A stretch of 64,000 nt of DNA from contig JAKUPN010000003.1 of assembly GCA_022449545.1 (NCBI GenBank), positions 93,796-157,795 of the forward strand. The letters run 5' to 3'. Positions 1 through 9,313 of this stretch are shown here, piece by piece. The position numbers and the translations under genes are program-made. The stretch is from Alphaproteobacteria bacterium (GTDB taxonomy: Bacteria > Pseudomonadota > Alphaproteobacteria > UBA6615). How positions within the stretch are numbered: the stretch's first letter is position 1; each line of letters starts with the position of its first letter. Under the pieces are notes generated by a model that was given only the letters and a program-made list of their open reading frames with translations, had not been told where the DNA came from and made no database searches.

Positions 1-725
1 AGCCTTAAAGTATCGCGGGCCCCTAACCCTATTAGCTCAACTTCCGGCTCATTAACCAAACTGCTGACAAAATACTCGGCATAATTAGCTGGCAAAGATA
101 TTTCAAAACCATCCTCACCTGTATAACCTGATCTCGAAACGTGACACTCCACCCCGTCATAAGTCATCCCCTTTGCTTGCATAAAAACTAATTCAGAGGC
201 TTTAGGAAAGTAACGTGAAATAACAGTTTTAGACATAGGCCCTTGCAAAGCGACCAGTGCTCTATCGCTAACCGGGTTTACTTCAACTAAATTCTTTAAT
301 TTTTCAGAAATATAGGAAAACTTCGCCTGAGCATTGACTGCATTAAGAACCATATAAATAACCGATCCTAATTTCGAGTCGATAAAATGTGTTAACAGTA
401 GATCGTCTATAATTCCACCATTTTCATTAAGTAACAACGTGTAACAAACACCTCCTAAAGGCATGCCCTTTATACTAGTCGGTACTAGTCTCTCAATAGC
501 TGCACCAGAATCGTTACCCGTTAAAAAACCTTGCCCCATGTGAGAAACATCAAATAATCCTGCTGCCGATCTGGTGTGTTCATGTTCTTTTATTATACCT
601 CTACGATATTGTAGAGGCATTTCGAATCCAGCAAATTCTACCATCCGCGCACCATATTTTTTATGAAATGCGTTAAGTGGTGTTTTTTTTAGAGATGTAG
701 AGTTATTACTAGAAGTTAAAGTCAT
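1..725 (-). CDS. gcvT: Aminomethyltransferase (glycine cleavage T protein), partial
   Basis: GcvT transfers the methylene group from the aminomethyl-lipoyl H protein to tetrahydrofolate and releases ammonia, as part of the cytoplasmic glycine cleavage system. Reading the minus strand from the ATG at 723-725 gives about 241 residues with the family N-terminus: a TPLNAFHKKYGARMVEFAGF-type opening, then MPLQY, and the SAAGLFDVSHMGQ block near residue 60. The C-terminal part lies beyond the window edge, so the gene is cut by the window and not broken. A tandem glycine riboswitch sits directly upstream, which independently supports the assignment and implies glycine-controlled expression. Downstream gcvH/gcvP would be expected to the left of the window. 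Identity is secure. Confidence 0.95.
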   Translation of the reverse strand, partial: MTLTSSNNSTSLKKTPLNAFHKKYGARMVEFAGFEMPLQYRRGIIKEHEHTRSAAGLFDVSHMGQGFLTGNDSGAAIERLVPTSIKGMPLGGVCYTLLLNENGGIIDDLLLTHFIDSKLGSVIYMVLNAVNAQAKFSYISEKLKNLVEVNPVSDRALVALQGPMSKTVISRYFPKASELVFMQAKGMTYDGVECHVSRSGYTGEDGFEISLPANYAEYFVSSLVNEPEVELIGLGARDTLR

Positions 726-785
726 ATTCCTCTCTGTTTTCAACAAGACATTATCAAGCTCAATACACTCCCTGAATGTATTGCT

Positions 786-979
786 AGCCCCACTCTGTCT
801 TGTAAACCTGAGAGAATCACCAAAAAACTACTATACTTGGCTTACCCCTTCGGTGAGGTGCAATAAAACTAATTGCCACCCACTTTCCAGAGTGTCATCA
901 CCCTGCGGTCCTTTTGCCTGAGAGTTTCCGGGGCGGTTGCTCCTTCGGCGTCACACTTAAGTGATCTCTTCCACAGGGA
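786..979 (-). promoter_or_regulatory. Tandem glycine riboswitch upstream of gcvT
   Basis: On the minus strand the leader contains two consecutive glycine-aptamer cores. The first (about 979 to 885) has GGAAGAGATC, a GCCGAAGGAGCAA block, the CTCTCAGGCAAAAGGACCG core and a closing GACACTCTGGA. The second (about 875 to 786) has CACCGAAGGGGTAAGCC, TTCTCTCAGGTTTACAAGAC and CAGAGTGGGG. These are the conserved elements of the glycine riboswitch class, which switches on glycine cleavage genes when glycine is abundant. The second aptamer ends about 60 bases before the gcvT ATG. Boundaries are approximate because I did not fold the RNA; the mechanism (transcriptional or translational) is not evident. 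Confidence 0.93.
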
Positions 980-1078
980 TCCAATGACATAAAGAAAAAA
1001 CGAATCGTTAAATCCATACCCTAGAACATTATCTTCAAGATGCTGAGAGTCAACTGGTCTTATTACAAGTTAAGTAAA

Positions 1079-1633
1079 TTAATAAATTTTCTTTAATTTA
1101 TTATAATTCAACTGTTCCGAATTTAGCTGAAATCCAGTAAATATTTTAAAATCTTTACTAGATGTACCAGAGACAAGAGGTATTCTCTGTTCAAGTCGCT
1201 GGAAAACCTTAATTTTATTAATATCTTTTTTAAACTCGATGTCTTTGGTAAAAATTTCTTTCGCAATTATCTTGTCTGAGCTATCTGTAATAGCGATAAA
1301 ATATTTAAATTCACCAGTTCTGTCTTTGTTTTCTGGCCCCTTAGAAATCTCAAAAGTTAATCCTAAGTTAACTATAATTTGTGCAACTTTCCCTTTTTTA
1401 ACAAGGCTAGAACAATCTCCTTCAAAACCATTCAAACGACCACTTAGAATAATATCATTCAAACTTCTAGGACTCTCAGGCTTAAAAAAAGTGAATTCGG
1501 ATAGTTTGCCAACAAGGGCTACTTCTGGACATTCAGGAATATCTAAGGTCTTATCAGAAGTACAACCCAATGTAACAAGAACAAACAGACAGCTTATAAA
1601 ACGACCCAGAAATAAAAGTTTATTTTTTAACAA
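1079..1633 (-). CDS. Small putative lipoprotein, function unknown
   Basis: This is a 184-residue protein that I do not recognise as a named family. It has a basic start, a hydrophobic stretch at about residues 6-22 and a Cys at residue 24 (VTLGC), which reads as a lipoprotein signal although the -3 position is Thr and not the usual Leu. After the Cys comes a CPE-containing segment and a beta-rich body with alternating charged and hydrophobic residues, rich in Lys near the C-terminus. A periplasmic or outer-membrane-anchored protein is likely. It starts 18 bases after the CDGSH gene on the same strand, so the two are probably cotranscribed. It ends about 100 bases before the glycine riboswitch. 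Confidence 0.6.
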   Translation of the reverse strand: MLKNKLLFLGRFISCLFVLVTLGCTSDKTLDIPECPEVALVGKLSEFTFFKPESPRSLNDIILSGRLNGFEGDCSSLVKKGKVAQIIVNLGLTFEISKGPENKDRTGEFKYFIAITDSSDKIIAKEIFTKDIEFKKDINKIKVFQRLEQRIPLVSGTSSKDFKIFTGFQLNSEQLNYNKLKKIY

Positions 1634-1651
1634 GATAGCCCAAAACCTTAA

Positions 1652-1891
1652 TTAAATTATATTATGGGTGCCATCACAGAATGGACGGTCTTTAGTTTGT
1701 TTACAGCAACAAAAATAGATTGTCTGAGCTAAATCACTCTCAAACAAAACTGGTTTATAGTCAGTTCCTTTATGTGCACTATCACAAAAAGGCTGCTTTT
1801 TGCTCAGTCCACATTCACACCACCAGTATTTTCTCCCTGGCTTTACCTCCACGGAGATTGGTTCTTTTTGTGCTATTTTAGCCATGGCCAT
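1652..1891 (-). CDS. CDGSH-type iron-sulfur protein with two motifs
   Basis: This small protein (79 residues from the ATG at 1889-1891) carries two CDGSH-like motifs: CECGLSKKQPFCDSAH and CCCKQTKDRPFCDGTH. Each supplies three Cys and one His, the ligand set for a [2Fe-2S] cluster in mitoNEET-like proteins, so it probably binds two clusters. The first motif has CDS where the consensus is CDG. Family members act in redox sensing or Fe-S/electron handling; the specific role here is unknown. I chose the ATG at 1891 because GGAG lies 9 bases upstream; an in-frame GTG at 1915 would add 8 residues. It lies upstream of a putative lipoprotein in the same orientation. Confidence 0.88.
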   Translation of the reverse strand: MAMAKIAQKEPISVEVKPGRKYWWCECGLSKKQPFCDSAHKGTDYKPVLFESDLAQTIYFCCCKQTKDRPFCDGTHNII

Positions 1892-2020
1892 GAGAATATT
1901 CTCCAATGCTTGCACAATGCTATTGTGATAGGATAATAGAAAGTAGGTCAGAGTACATTAAAAAACTTAATGGACGAAGCAGATATTAACAAGTGTAACT
2001 GCAATATAGAATGAGAAATA

Positions 2021-2965
2021 ATGCAATTACCATCACTAACTATTTTGCTAGCAAGCCCACGTGGATTTTGTGCCGGAGTGGATCGAGCTATACAAATTGT
2101 TGAAATAGCTATAGAGAAGTATGGGCCGCCAATTTATGTCCGCCATGAGATTGTACACAATAAAGAAGTCGTAAAATCTCTTGAAAGGAAAGGTGCTATA
2201 TTCGTAAATGAACTGGATGAGGTTCCAGAGACGGGTAGAGTCATATTTTCAGCTCATGGTGTACCCAAAAGTGTCCCTAAAGAAGCAAAAAGAAGGCAAT
2301 TACTCTATGTTGATGCAACCTGCCCATTAGTAAGTAAAGTTCATAATGAAGCGCTACATCAGCACAAGAAAGGACGCCAAATTATACTAATTGGCCATAA
2401 TGGCCACCCAGAAGTTTTAGGTACAATGGGCCAGCTTCCCAAAGGGTCAATATTACTAATTGAAACTACTGAGGATATACTACGATTACAAGTAAACAAC
2501 CCTGACAAGCTATCACTTGTAACTCAAACAACTCTTTCTGTTGACGACACAGCAGAAATGGTTTCGATCCTAAAAAAGCGTTTTCCAAACATAGTTGTAC
2601 CTCGTTCAGAGGATATTTGCTATGCTACAACAAATCGTCAAGAAGCAGTGAAGAAAATCGCCAATTCTTGCGACATAATTATAGTATTCGGAGCACCAAA
2701 CTCCTCTAATTCAAATAGGCTAGTTGAGGTAGCGTTGAAGGAAGGGTGTCCAGAAGCCTTTCTAATAGAGCAGGTTAATACAATGGACTGGGGAAAAATA
2801 TCTCCTAATATGATTCTTGGAGTTACAGCAGGTGCCTCAGCTCCTGAAAAGTTGGTCTCAGATTTTATTTTCCAATGCAAACAACGATTTGAAGTAGAAA
2901 TTCAAAACATATCTGTAAGAAAAGAAAGTGTTAGTTTTAATCTTCCACAAATGAACTTAGACTAA
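2021..2965 (+). CDS. ispH: 4-hydroxy-3-methylbut-2-enyl diphosphate reductase
   Basis: IspH (LytB) performs the last step of the MEP isoprenoid pathway, reducing HMBPP to IPP and DMAPP with a [4Fe-4S] cluster. The 314-residue protein has the three cluster Cys in family positions: C17 (PRGFCAGV), C101 (DATCPLV) and C200 (EDICYATTNRQ). It also has the HEIVHN and AHGVP substrate-binding blocks near residues 42-82. Length is normal. It is the first gene of a plus-strand run ispH-thrB-rnhA, an order common in Alphaproteobacteria. The product feeds ubiA, present elsewhere in the window. Assignment is secure. Confidence 0.97.
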   Translation: MQLPSLTILLASPRGFCAGVDRAIQIVEIAIEKYGPPIYVRHEIVHNKEVVKSLERKGAIFVNELDEVPETGRVIFSAHGVPKSVPKEAKRRQLLYVDATCPLVSKVHNEALHQHKKGRQIILIGHNGHPEVLGTMGQLPKGSILLIETTEDILRLQVNNPDKLSLVTQTTLSVDDTAEMVSILKKRFPNIVVPRSEDICYATTNRQEAVKKIANSCDIIIVFGAPNSSNSNRLVEVALKEGCPEAFLIEQVNTMDWGKISPNMILGVTAGASAPEKLVSDFIFQCKQRFEVEIQNISVRKESVSFNLPQMNLD

Positions 2966-2982
2966 TTAAGATATAAATATTT

Positions 2983-3981
2983 ATGGCCGTCTACACAGAC
3001 GTAACATTGTCAGATTTGAAAAGCTTTCTGGGCGAGTACGACGTAGGAATCGTATCGTCATACGAAGGGATTGCTCAAGGACAAGAAAATACAAATTATC
3101 ATCTTCGTGTCAAAAAAAACGGTCAACGCCAGTTAACAAACTATATACTAACGATCTTTGAAAGAAGAGTAAGAAGCGAAGACTTACCATTTTTTCTTGA
3201 TCTTATGGAGCACCTAGCAAACCATAACATCCCTTGCCCTCGACCAATAAAAAGCAATGAAGGCCATCCAATTGGTGAGTTGAAAGGAAAACCTGCTGCA
3301 ATTCTATCGTTTGTTCCCGGTCTTAGTGTTGAAATAGGAAGCTCTTCAGAGTGTAGTGCCCTTGGTGAAGCTCTAGCTAATTTGCATCTAACTGCATATG
3401 GGTTTCCACAAAAAAGACCTAATAATATGTCATTAAATGAGTGGAGAAGACTATTAGAAGAATCAAAAAAAGTGATTCACTCTAACCAACCAGAAACATT
3501 ATATATGGTAGAGAAGGAGTTGGACTATTTGGAAAATTTCTGGCCCAAAAAACTGCCCTTTGGCCTAATTCATGCTGACCTTTTTCCAGATAATGTGTTT
3601 TTTAGAGATAACATGGTATCTGGCCTAATTGATTTTTATTTCGCATGTAACGATTTTTTATCTTATGACCTCAGTATTTGTTTAAACGCATGGTGCTTTG
3701 AAAGTAACGGAAAATATAATAACCAAAAAGGCCATTCATTTTTAAAGGCTTATAACACAATACGACCTTTAAATCATGAAGAGTATAATGCTTTGCCCAT
3801 CCTTGCACGAGGTAGCGCGCTAAGGTTTGTTCTCACACGACTTTATGATAAAATATATAATAATTTTCATACATCAATCCGACCCAAGGATCCTTCAGAG
3901 TTTTTGAGTAGGCTTACATTCCACCAAAGAGTTCAAAGACCGGAAGTCTACGGACTTGAAGAGAAGTATATAATTAGATGA
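2983..3981 (+). CDS. thrB: Homoserine kinase, aminoglycoside-phosphotransferase type
   Basis: This 332-residue protein is the alphaproteobacterial type of homoserine kinase, which has the APH/choline-kinase fold and not the GHMP fold of E. coli ThrB. The kinase catalytic loop is visible as [13 protein letters not shown] near residue 205, followed by the metal-binding GLIDFYFA segment. The N-terminus ([20 protein letters not shown]) matches the family nucleotide-binding lobe. It phosphorylates L-homoserine for threonine synthesis; thrC is about 8 kb downstream on the other strand. It starts 17 bases after ispH and its last 4 bases overlap the rnhA start, so the three genes are probably cotranscribed. 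Confidence 0.93.
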   Translation: MAVYTDVTLSDLKSFLGEYDVGIVSSYEGIAQGQENTNYHLRVKKNGQRQLTNYILTIFERRVRSEDLPFFLDLMEHLANHNIPCPRPIKSNEGHPIGELKGKPAAILSFVPGLSVEIGSSSECSALGEALANLHLTAYGFPQKRPNNMSLNEWRRLLEESKKVIHSNQPETLYMVEKELDYLENFWPKKLPFGLIHADLFPDNVFFRDNMVSGLIDFYFACNDFLSYDLSICLNAWCFESNGKYNNQKGHSFLKAYNTIRPLNHEEYNALPILARGSALRFVLTRLYDKIYNNFHTSIRPKDPSEFLSRLTFHQRVQRPEVYGLEEKYIIR

Positions 3982-4436
3982 ATGATCTACCAAAAGTGGA
4001 TATATTTACAGATGGTGCCTGCTCAGGAAACCCTGGACCTGGAGGTTGGGGGGCCATCCTCAGATATAAAAGTCATGAATGTGAATTAATGAATGCGGAA
4101 CTGGAAACAACTAATAATCGAATGGAGTTAACCGCAGCCATAGAGGCATTCGAAAGTCTTAAAAGACCATCATTTGCTAGTGTTTATACAGATAGTGTTT
4201 ATTTACGTGATGGTATTACAAAATGGATTTATAGATGGAAAGAAAATGGATGGAGAACAGCAGCAAAAAAACCAGTAAAAAATGTCGACTTATGGAAAAG
4301 ACTAGACACTGCCATAGCTCGTCATAAGGTTGAGTGGCATTGGGTAAAAGGCCATGCGGGTCATCCAGACAATGAAAGAGCTGACACTCTGGCCAGTCTA
4401 GCAATGAGACAGAAAATCGACTCATCAATAATTTGA
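3978..4436 (+). CDS. rnhA: Ribonuclease HI
   Basis: RNase HI cleaves the RNA strand of RNA-DNA hybrids, removing R-loops and primers. The 152-residue protein has the complete DEDD catalytic set: D12 ([16 protein letters not shown]), E50 (NNRMELTA), D72 (YTDSVY) and D136 (NERADTLA). The basic handle region ([14 protein letters not shown]) and the catalytic-loop His in [10 protein letters not shown] are present. The ATG overlaps the thrB stop by four bases (ATGA), suggesting translational coupling. Length is typical for the bacterial enzyme. Secure. Confidence 0.97.
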   Translation: MNDLPKVDIFTDGACSGNPGPGGWGAILRYKSHECELMNAELETTNNRMELTAAIEAFESLKRPSFASVYTDSVYLRDGITKWIYRWKENGWRTAAKKPVKNVDLWKRLDTAIARHKVEWHWVKGHAGHPDNERADTLASLAMRQKIDSSII

Positions 4437-4560
4437 ATAAATCGTTTCCAGATGAATATTTATTTCTATCAATGATCTAGTCTACAGACAAAGCAGTTGA
4501 AAGCTATATGCCCTACAGAATAAACTCATGCTTTAATTAGAAAATTTCTAAGTTTTTCAC

Positions 4561-5052
4561 TTATAACTTCTGAAGTCTTTCTAGAATACTTTCAGCCGAA
4601 GTTTCACCGAACTTTCCTGCCTCTTCAACTACGACATCTTTTATTATTTCATTGTCAATAATCATTGCAAACCGTTTGCAGCGAATTCCTAAACCCGTGG
4701 CATTAAGGTCAAGCTCTAAACCTAGTTTCTTAGTATAGTCAGCCGCCCCATCAGCTAGCATTATAATTTTATCTCCTGTATTTTGGTCTTTTCCCCATGC
4801 ATCCATCACAAACACATCATTTACCGACATACAGGCTACTGTATCTATCCCTTTTGACTTTATTTTTTCTACGTTTTCTACGAAACCAGGAAGATGTCTT
4901 GCTGAACAAGTAGGAGTAAATGCTCCTGGAACGGCAAACAAAACGACTCTTTTATTTTGAAACAGCTCTTTAATAGAGACAGGTTTAACTCCCTCCGACG
5001 TTTTGCAGCGTAGTTCTCCCTCAGGAATCTGATCTCCCACTTGTAAAGCCAT
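4561..5052 (-). CDS. Peroxiredoxin, Prx5/AhpE-like thiol peroxidase
   Basis: A 163-residue atypical peroxiredoxin that reduces hydrogen and organic peroxides. The peroxidatic Cys is C49 in the P42-x3-T46-x2-C49 motif (VPGAFTPTCSARHLPGF), typical of the Prx5 subgroup often labelled glutaredoxin-dependent peroxiredoxin. The C-terminal segment (EAGKFGETSAESIL) also fits the subgroup. C16 and a Cys at about residue 74 are other candidates for a resolving residue. Electron donor is not evident. It follows the DsbD-like gene in the same direction with a 120-base gap, giving a loose thiol-redox neighbourhood together with gshA further on. Confidence 0.93.
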   Translation of the reverse strand: MALQVGDQIPEGELRCKTSEGVKPVSIKELFQNKRVVLFAVPGAFTPTCSARHLPGFVENVEKIKSKGIDTVACMSVNDVFVMDAWGKDQNTGDKIIMLADGAADYTKKLGLELDLNATGLGIRCKRFAMIIDNEIIKDVVVEEAGKFGETSAESILERLQKL

Positions 5053-5174
5053 TGTAATTACCCCTCTAGTATTTAATGTTAATATTTCAAATTACTTGTC
5101 CAATTAAAACAAATAATTTTAATCAATTGCATTGAATCAAAGCATTTATCTTTAATTATTAAATACTTTCTCAC

Positions 5175-7313
5175 TTATTCTTTAGGTGTTTTTACTTTTT
5201 TATATCCTGTTCGTTCAACTGCAGAAAATAGACCTCTTACAGATAAAAGTTCCGGTAAGATAAATCCGCTTTTTAAGCCTGGTCCATAAACGACGTTAAA
5301 TGGCACACCAAATCGATTAAATGTAGATAAATACTCAGTTATTTTTAAATCTGGCTTTGTCCAGTCAGCTCGCATAGCTATAACTTCATCATTCTTAATA
5401 AATTTTTTGACTTCCTTGGTTTGAAAAACTCGTTGCTTGTTTAACTGGCATGTAATGCACCACTTAGCAGTAACGTCCACAATCACTGTCTTGCCATCCA
5501 TTAGATGTTGATTGATAGAGGAATAATTAAATTTATCCCAATTAGATGTTGCGCCATTTCGAGCTATTGTTTCGACTAAACTAAATGAAGATAAAACTCT
5601 TGGCGTCAAGAAAGAAAAGCATATTATTATAAGAACAGTCATATAAATTATCTTCTGATTAACGAATTTTAGTCGGTTTTTTAGTTTTAAAAGTAAAATT
5701 ATCAGCCCCATTAAAGCTCCTACTAGGTAAGCCGCTTCATTAGAAACTTGGTAGTTGATTATAGTTAAAAACCAAATTGTCGTACCAAGAAGACAAAAGC
5801 CTAGGATTGTTTTAATCCAAATCATCCAAGAACCCGGTTTAGGTAACTTATTAGATAAACCAGGGAAAAGACCGATTAGTATAAATGGAAAAGCCATTCC
5901 TAACCCAAGAAAAACAAAAATAGTTAAAGTTTCTGGAACACTCCCAGCGAGTGCAAAACTAACTGATGTGCCCACAAAAGGTGCAGTGCAGGGAGTTGCT
6001 AATATTGTGGCAAATGCTCCTTGAAAAAAACTGCCCGAAGCATTTCTACTATCACTAACGTCTAGTGAAAATTTTATTATTCTGGCGGGTAAATTTATTT
6101 CGAAAAAACCCCACAGATTAGCAGCAAAAAGAGTAAGAATTATAATTATTGAGATAATAAATAAAGGCTGCTGAAACTGAATGCCCCAGCCAAAGGTATA
6201 GCCAGCAGCTTTTAATATTGTCGCACTCAAACCAATAATTAAAAACGAAAATATAATTCCTAAGGATGTTATAAAGAAACTTGAACGAATTCTTTTTCTG
6301 CTTTCTCCAATGGAATTTATCACAGACAAAAGTTTTATTGATAAAACAGGAAAGACGCATGGCATAAGGTTTAAAATCAAACCTCCGCAAAAAGCTATAA
6401 AAACCATAGAAACAAACTTAAAACTAAGCCCTAATAACCCATTAGTCTTAATTAAATCATTCTGTATTTTTATATAAGATTGAACACTCCTGTTACCATC
6501 AACTAATGTTAACGTTACATTTGATAGGTAGTCAGTGGGCTTATCAGAATTTTCTCTGTCTTCTTCAAGTCTCCATTCTGCAACTAATAATTTACCGTCA
6601 TTTAAAATCTGTGATTGTTGTCTAATAACTTTTAATTTGTTTTGAGTTTCTACAAAAAATTGAGGCTTATCGAAAACAAAACTAGAACTGTGTACAGTTT
6701 TTAAAATAGAACCTTTTTGGGTATAAGATGTGATCTTTAATCCGTCTGATTTTTCTTTGCCAGGCACTAAATTTTTATACTTACGGATTAATTCAGCATG
6801 CTCAGTTTCTGAACTTTTTCCCGATGGTAAATACAGATCAAGTATCATTGAATGCGGAATACATACGTCTTCACAAACGAGAATGTTTAGAAGAACTCGT
6901 ATGTCTATAGCTTCTCCTATGTTTTCTGGTTCTATTTGGATAGGAAAAACAACTTCATCTTTATAGCCATTCATTTTTAATCCCTCATAATTAAATCGCG
7001 AGGGAGCCGGCCATTCAAGATTTGACGATTTCAGATTCGAGCTCTCGTCAAAGTCTAATTTTGGAGGCATTCCAGATTCGCCAGGAGATCTCCAATAGGT
7101 TTTCCAACCTTGATGCAGTTTCACTTCAATCCCAATTAAGATCACATTGTGATTGCCAACTGCATTTACAGAAGATAATAACCTTGCTTTTGCTTTGGTA
7201 CCAACATTCCATTTACTAGAAGCTTCGTAGGAATGTACGTTATTAATAAAAACAACCAGTGATAGTATAGCAATAACACAAATTTTAATGTTGTTTTTCA
7301 ATAGCTTGACCAT
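5175..7313 (-). CDS. DsbD-family thiol:disulfide interchange protein (transmembrane electron transporter)
   Basis: A 712-residue inner-membrane protein that carries electrons from cytoplasmic thioredoxin to periplasmic thiol proteins. Order of parts: signal peptide (about 1-28), a periplasmic DsbD alpha-like domain with a CEDVC Cys pair near residue 148, an eight-helix DsbD beta domain whose membrane Cys lie in LMPCVFPVL and ATPCTAPFVG, then a C-terminal thioredoxin domain with AKWCITCQ. All three Cys pairs needed for the relay are present. The long N-terminal domain resembles ScsB-type proteins more than E. coli DsbD, so the partner could be a peroxide or copper-stress pathway protein; that is inference. 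The neighbours peroxiredoxin and yqgE are common in Alphaproteobacteria. Confidence 0.88.
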   Translation of the reverse strand: MVKLLKNNIKICVIAILSLVVFINNVHSYEASSKWNVGTKAKARLLSSVNAVGNHNVILIGIEVKLHQGWKTYWRSPGESGMPPKLDFDESSNLKSSNLEWPAPSRFNYEGLKMNGYKDEVVFPIQIEPENIGEAIDIRVLLNILVCEDVCIPHSMILDLYLPSGKSSETEHAELIRKYKNLVPGKEKSDGLKITSYTQKGSILKTVHSSSFVFDKPQFFVETQNKLKVIRQQSQILNDGKLLVAEWRLEEDRENSDKPTDYLSNVTLTLVDGNRSVQSYIKIQNDLIKTNGLLGLSFKFVSMVFIAFCGGLILNLMPCVFPVLSIKLLSVINSIGESRKRIRSSFFITSLGIIFSFLIIGLSATILKAAGYTFGWGIQFQQPLFIISIIIILTLFAANLWGFFEINLPARIIKFSLDVSDSRNASGSFFQGAFATILATPCTAPFVGTSVSFALAGSVPETLTIFVFLGLGMAFPFILIGLFPGLSNKLPKPGSWMIWIKTILGFCLLGTTIWFLTIINYQVSNEAAYLVGALMGLIILLLKLKNRLKFVNQKIIYMTVLIIICFSFLTPRVLSSFSLVETIARNGATSNWDKFNYSSINQHLMDGKTVIVDVTAKWCITCQLNKQRVFQTKEVKKFIKNDEVIAMRADWTKPDLKITEYLSTFNRFGVPFNVVYGPGLKSGFILPELLSVRGLFSAVERTGYKKVKTPKE

Positions 7314-7493
7314 ATTCGAGTATTTTCAGTTCCTATAAAACAAACTTAATTAAGCGTTGACAACGCAAGAAAATGTGTACTTTTTCTTAATAATTAGTCA
7401 TACGCAGATAATTTAAGTTTTAGCTAAACTGAATTAATCATGCTGACAAGAACTAATGATTATAAAATAGATATCTTTTGAACAGTTTATATT

Positions 7494-8066
7494 ATGTATG
7501 ACGAAAAAAATCATTCTTATCTCGAAGGACAGCTGTTGATAGCAACGCCTTCAATGACTGATCCTCGTTTTGAGAAAGCAGTTATACTTATCTGTGCCCA
7601 TAACACAGAAGGAGCAATGGGAATTATAATTAATAAGTTATTTACTGATATCGACTTTAAGGAACTACTTTCAGAATTAGAGATTACTTCCAAAGAATAT
7701 ACAGAGAAATTGGACATTTATTTTGGCGGGCCAGTTGAATTAGGGCATGGTTTTGTTCTGCACAGTAAAGAGACTTTATTCGAAGGGTCATTCCCTATTA
7801 ATGACCATATCTCATTGAATACTTCTATCGATATGATCAGGCGGCTGGCAACAGGAAATGGGCCTGAAAATGCACTATTAGCACTTGGTTATGCCGGATG
7901 GGGAGCTGGACAGCTTGAAGAAGAGCTAATCCAAAATTCTTGGCTACACGCTCCTTATAATACGTCACTAGTTTTTTGTACTAACATAAAAGATAAGTGG
8001 CAAAATGCGCTAAATAGTATTGGGGTAAAGTTGTCAACTCTATCTGACACAATAGGCCGAGCTTAA
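7494..8066 (+). CDS. yqgE: YqgE/AlgH family protein (UPF0301)
   Basis: A 190-residue protein of the YqgE/AlgH family: it opens with LEGQLLIATPSMTDPRFEKAV-type sequence near residue 10 (fragments GQLLIATP and MTDPRF are diagnostic) and continues with NTEGAMGIIINK, FGGPVELGHGFVLH and LGYAGWGAGQLEEEL. The family has a conserved cytoplasmic fold, but its biochemical role is unproven; AlgH was named from alginate regulation in Pseudomonas. It is divergent from the DsbD-like gene, with a 180-base intergenic region that must hold both promoters. It converges on an MFS gene with 16 bases between. Confidence 0.93.
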   Translation: MYDEKNHSYLEGQLLIATPSMTDPRFEKAVILICAHNTEGAMGIIINKLFTDIDFKELLSELEITSKEYTEKLDIYFGGPVELGHGFVLHSKETLFEGSFPINDHISLNTSIDMIRRLATGNGPENALLALGYAGWGAGQLEEELIQNSWLHAPYNTSLVFCTNIKDKWQNALNSIGVKLSTLSDTIGRA

Positions 8067-8082
8067 ATTAATAATTTTTGAA

Positions 8083-9276
8083 TCAATTATACTCCCTTAT
8101 TTTTAGACATATGATCATAAAAATAAAAAAAGTTGAAACTAGAGCTGCTAAAACTCCCGAATAAAAAAAGGATTGACCAAGTGAGGTCCATTTAATTATT
8201 GGAAGACTATAAAGAGGAGATGTAAATTGTCCGAGAAAAAAAGCTGCAGTTAAACAACTTAAGGCACGCCCACGAAAAATGGGAGCCGATCGCGCCAATA
8301 TAACTAATGTAGCATTTGGTAGGAAAGCCCCCACTGAAAAACCACCTATCAGTAATGCGATTACTACATCATATATATCTGTTGAGGTGCTAATTAAAAT
8401 ATAGCAGATACTTATATCAGCAAAAACTAAAGCAAATAATAAAGAAACACCAAATTGGCGCCTAAGCCATGGAAATATCAAAGAAGAGATTCCTCCACTA
8501 AGGCTAAACAATCCCACAGCCAAGCCGGCTTCAAAAGGACTCAGCACGTCAATATCTACAAGAAAGAAGGGGATCTGAGATGGCACCATAAAAAGAAGCA
8601 CCATGGCTAGAAAAGTAAGAATATAAATGCCAAAAATAATTAGAAAATCTTTTCTGGAAGTTTCTTTCGAAGAAATTTGAGAGCTTTTATCTTGAGTAGT
8701 ATCAGGTTCATACAAGCTAACTACTATTGGAACAACTAAAACTAATGCAACCCCAAACACTACAAAAGTCGCACGCCAATCAATTTCAGCTAATAAGCCA
8801 GCAAGAAAAGTATATATAAGTGTTCCAAAAGAAATTGAGGCACTTTGATATCCTGCAACTTTATTTCGCTCTTCCCCTGAATAATAATCCCCAATTAGAG
8901 CAGTAACACTCGTAAGAATACCAACAAGAAAAATACCCAAAATAGCTCTGCTTATAAGTATTGCCGTAAGTGTTTCTAGAACCAAACCAGATAGGCCAGA
9001 AAAACCGAAGCCAACAATACTAAATATAAGGGTTTTACGACGGCCATATTTATCAACAATTAGTCCTACAAATGGGCCAAATAATGCCAGAAAAAGCATT
9101 GGTATAGTTAAAACTAGCCGGGACAAAAGCTGCGCATTTTCCACATTCGAAAATTCCGCATACAAGTCAGGTAATCCTGGAGCTATAACAGAAGAAAGGA
9201 AGGCAATACTGCTTGTTAGTAAAATAGTTAACATACGAAAACGCGGGCTAACTAGTTTAGAAAACAGTAGGCGCAT
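8083..9276 (-). CDS. MFS transporter, 12-helix type
   Basis: A 397-residue integral membrane protein with about 12 hydrophobic segments and the MFS loop 2-3 signature DKYGRRKTLI near residue 75. Helix 4-5 features (GDYYSGEERNKVAGYQSASISFG) suggest a drug/metabolite antiporter of the general Bcr/YdhP-like kind, but nothing defines a substrate. A charged central loop (about residues 195-210, with TTQDKSSQISSKETSRK) separates the two six-helix halves, as usual. It stands alone between yqgE (convergent) and the acetyltransferase gene upstream on the same strand. Confidence 0.82.
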   Translation of the reverse strand: MRLLFSKLVSPRFRMLTILLTSSIAFLSSVIAPGLPDLYAEFSNVENAQLLSRLVLTIPMLFLALFGPFVGLIVDKYGRRKTLIFSIVGFGFSGLSGLVLETLTAILISRAILGIFLVGILTSVTALIGDYYSGEERNKVAGYQSASISFGTLIYTFLAGLLAEIDWRATFVVFGVALVLVVPIVVSLYEPDTTQDKSSQISSKETSRKDFLIIFGIYILTFLAMVLLFMVPSQIPFFLVDIDVLSPFEAGLAVGLFSLSGGISSLIFPWLRRQFGVSLLFALVFADISICYILISTSTDIYDVVIALLIGGFSVGAFLPNATLVILARSAPIFRGRALSCLTAAFFLGQFTSPLYSLPIIKWTSLGQSFFYSGVLAALVSTFFIFMIICLKIREYN

Positions 9277-9313
9277 ATTTAAAGTTGAGAAACTAATAAG
9301 GGCATATATTCAG

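Noticed and set aside
1028..1053. Promoter candidate upstream of the glycine riboswitch (minus strand TTGACT and GATAAT)
   Set aside because: The spacing between the two hexamers is 14 bases, shorter than the usual 16-18, and the region is AT-rich, so the match is not convincing.
4537..4557. Possible terminator after rnhA: TTAGAAAATTTCTAA followed by GTTTTT
   Set aside because: The palindrome leaves a stem of about five A/T-rich pairs once a loop is allowed; too weak to call.
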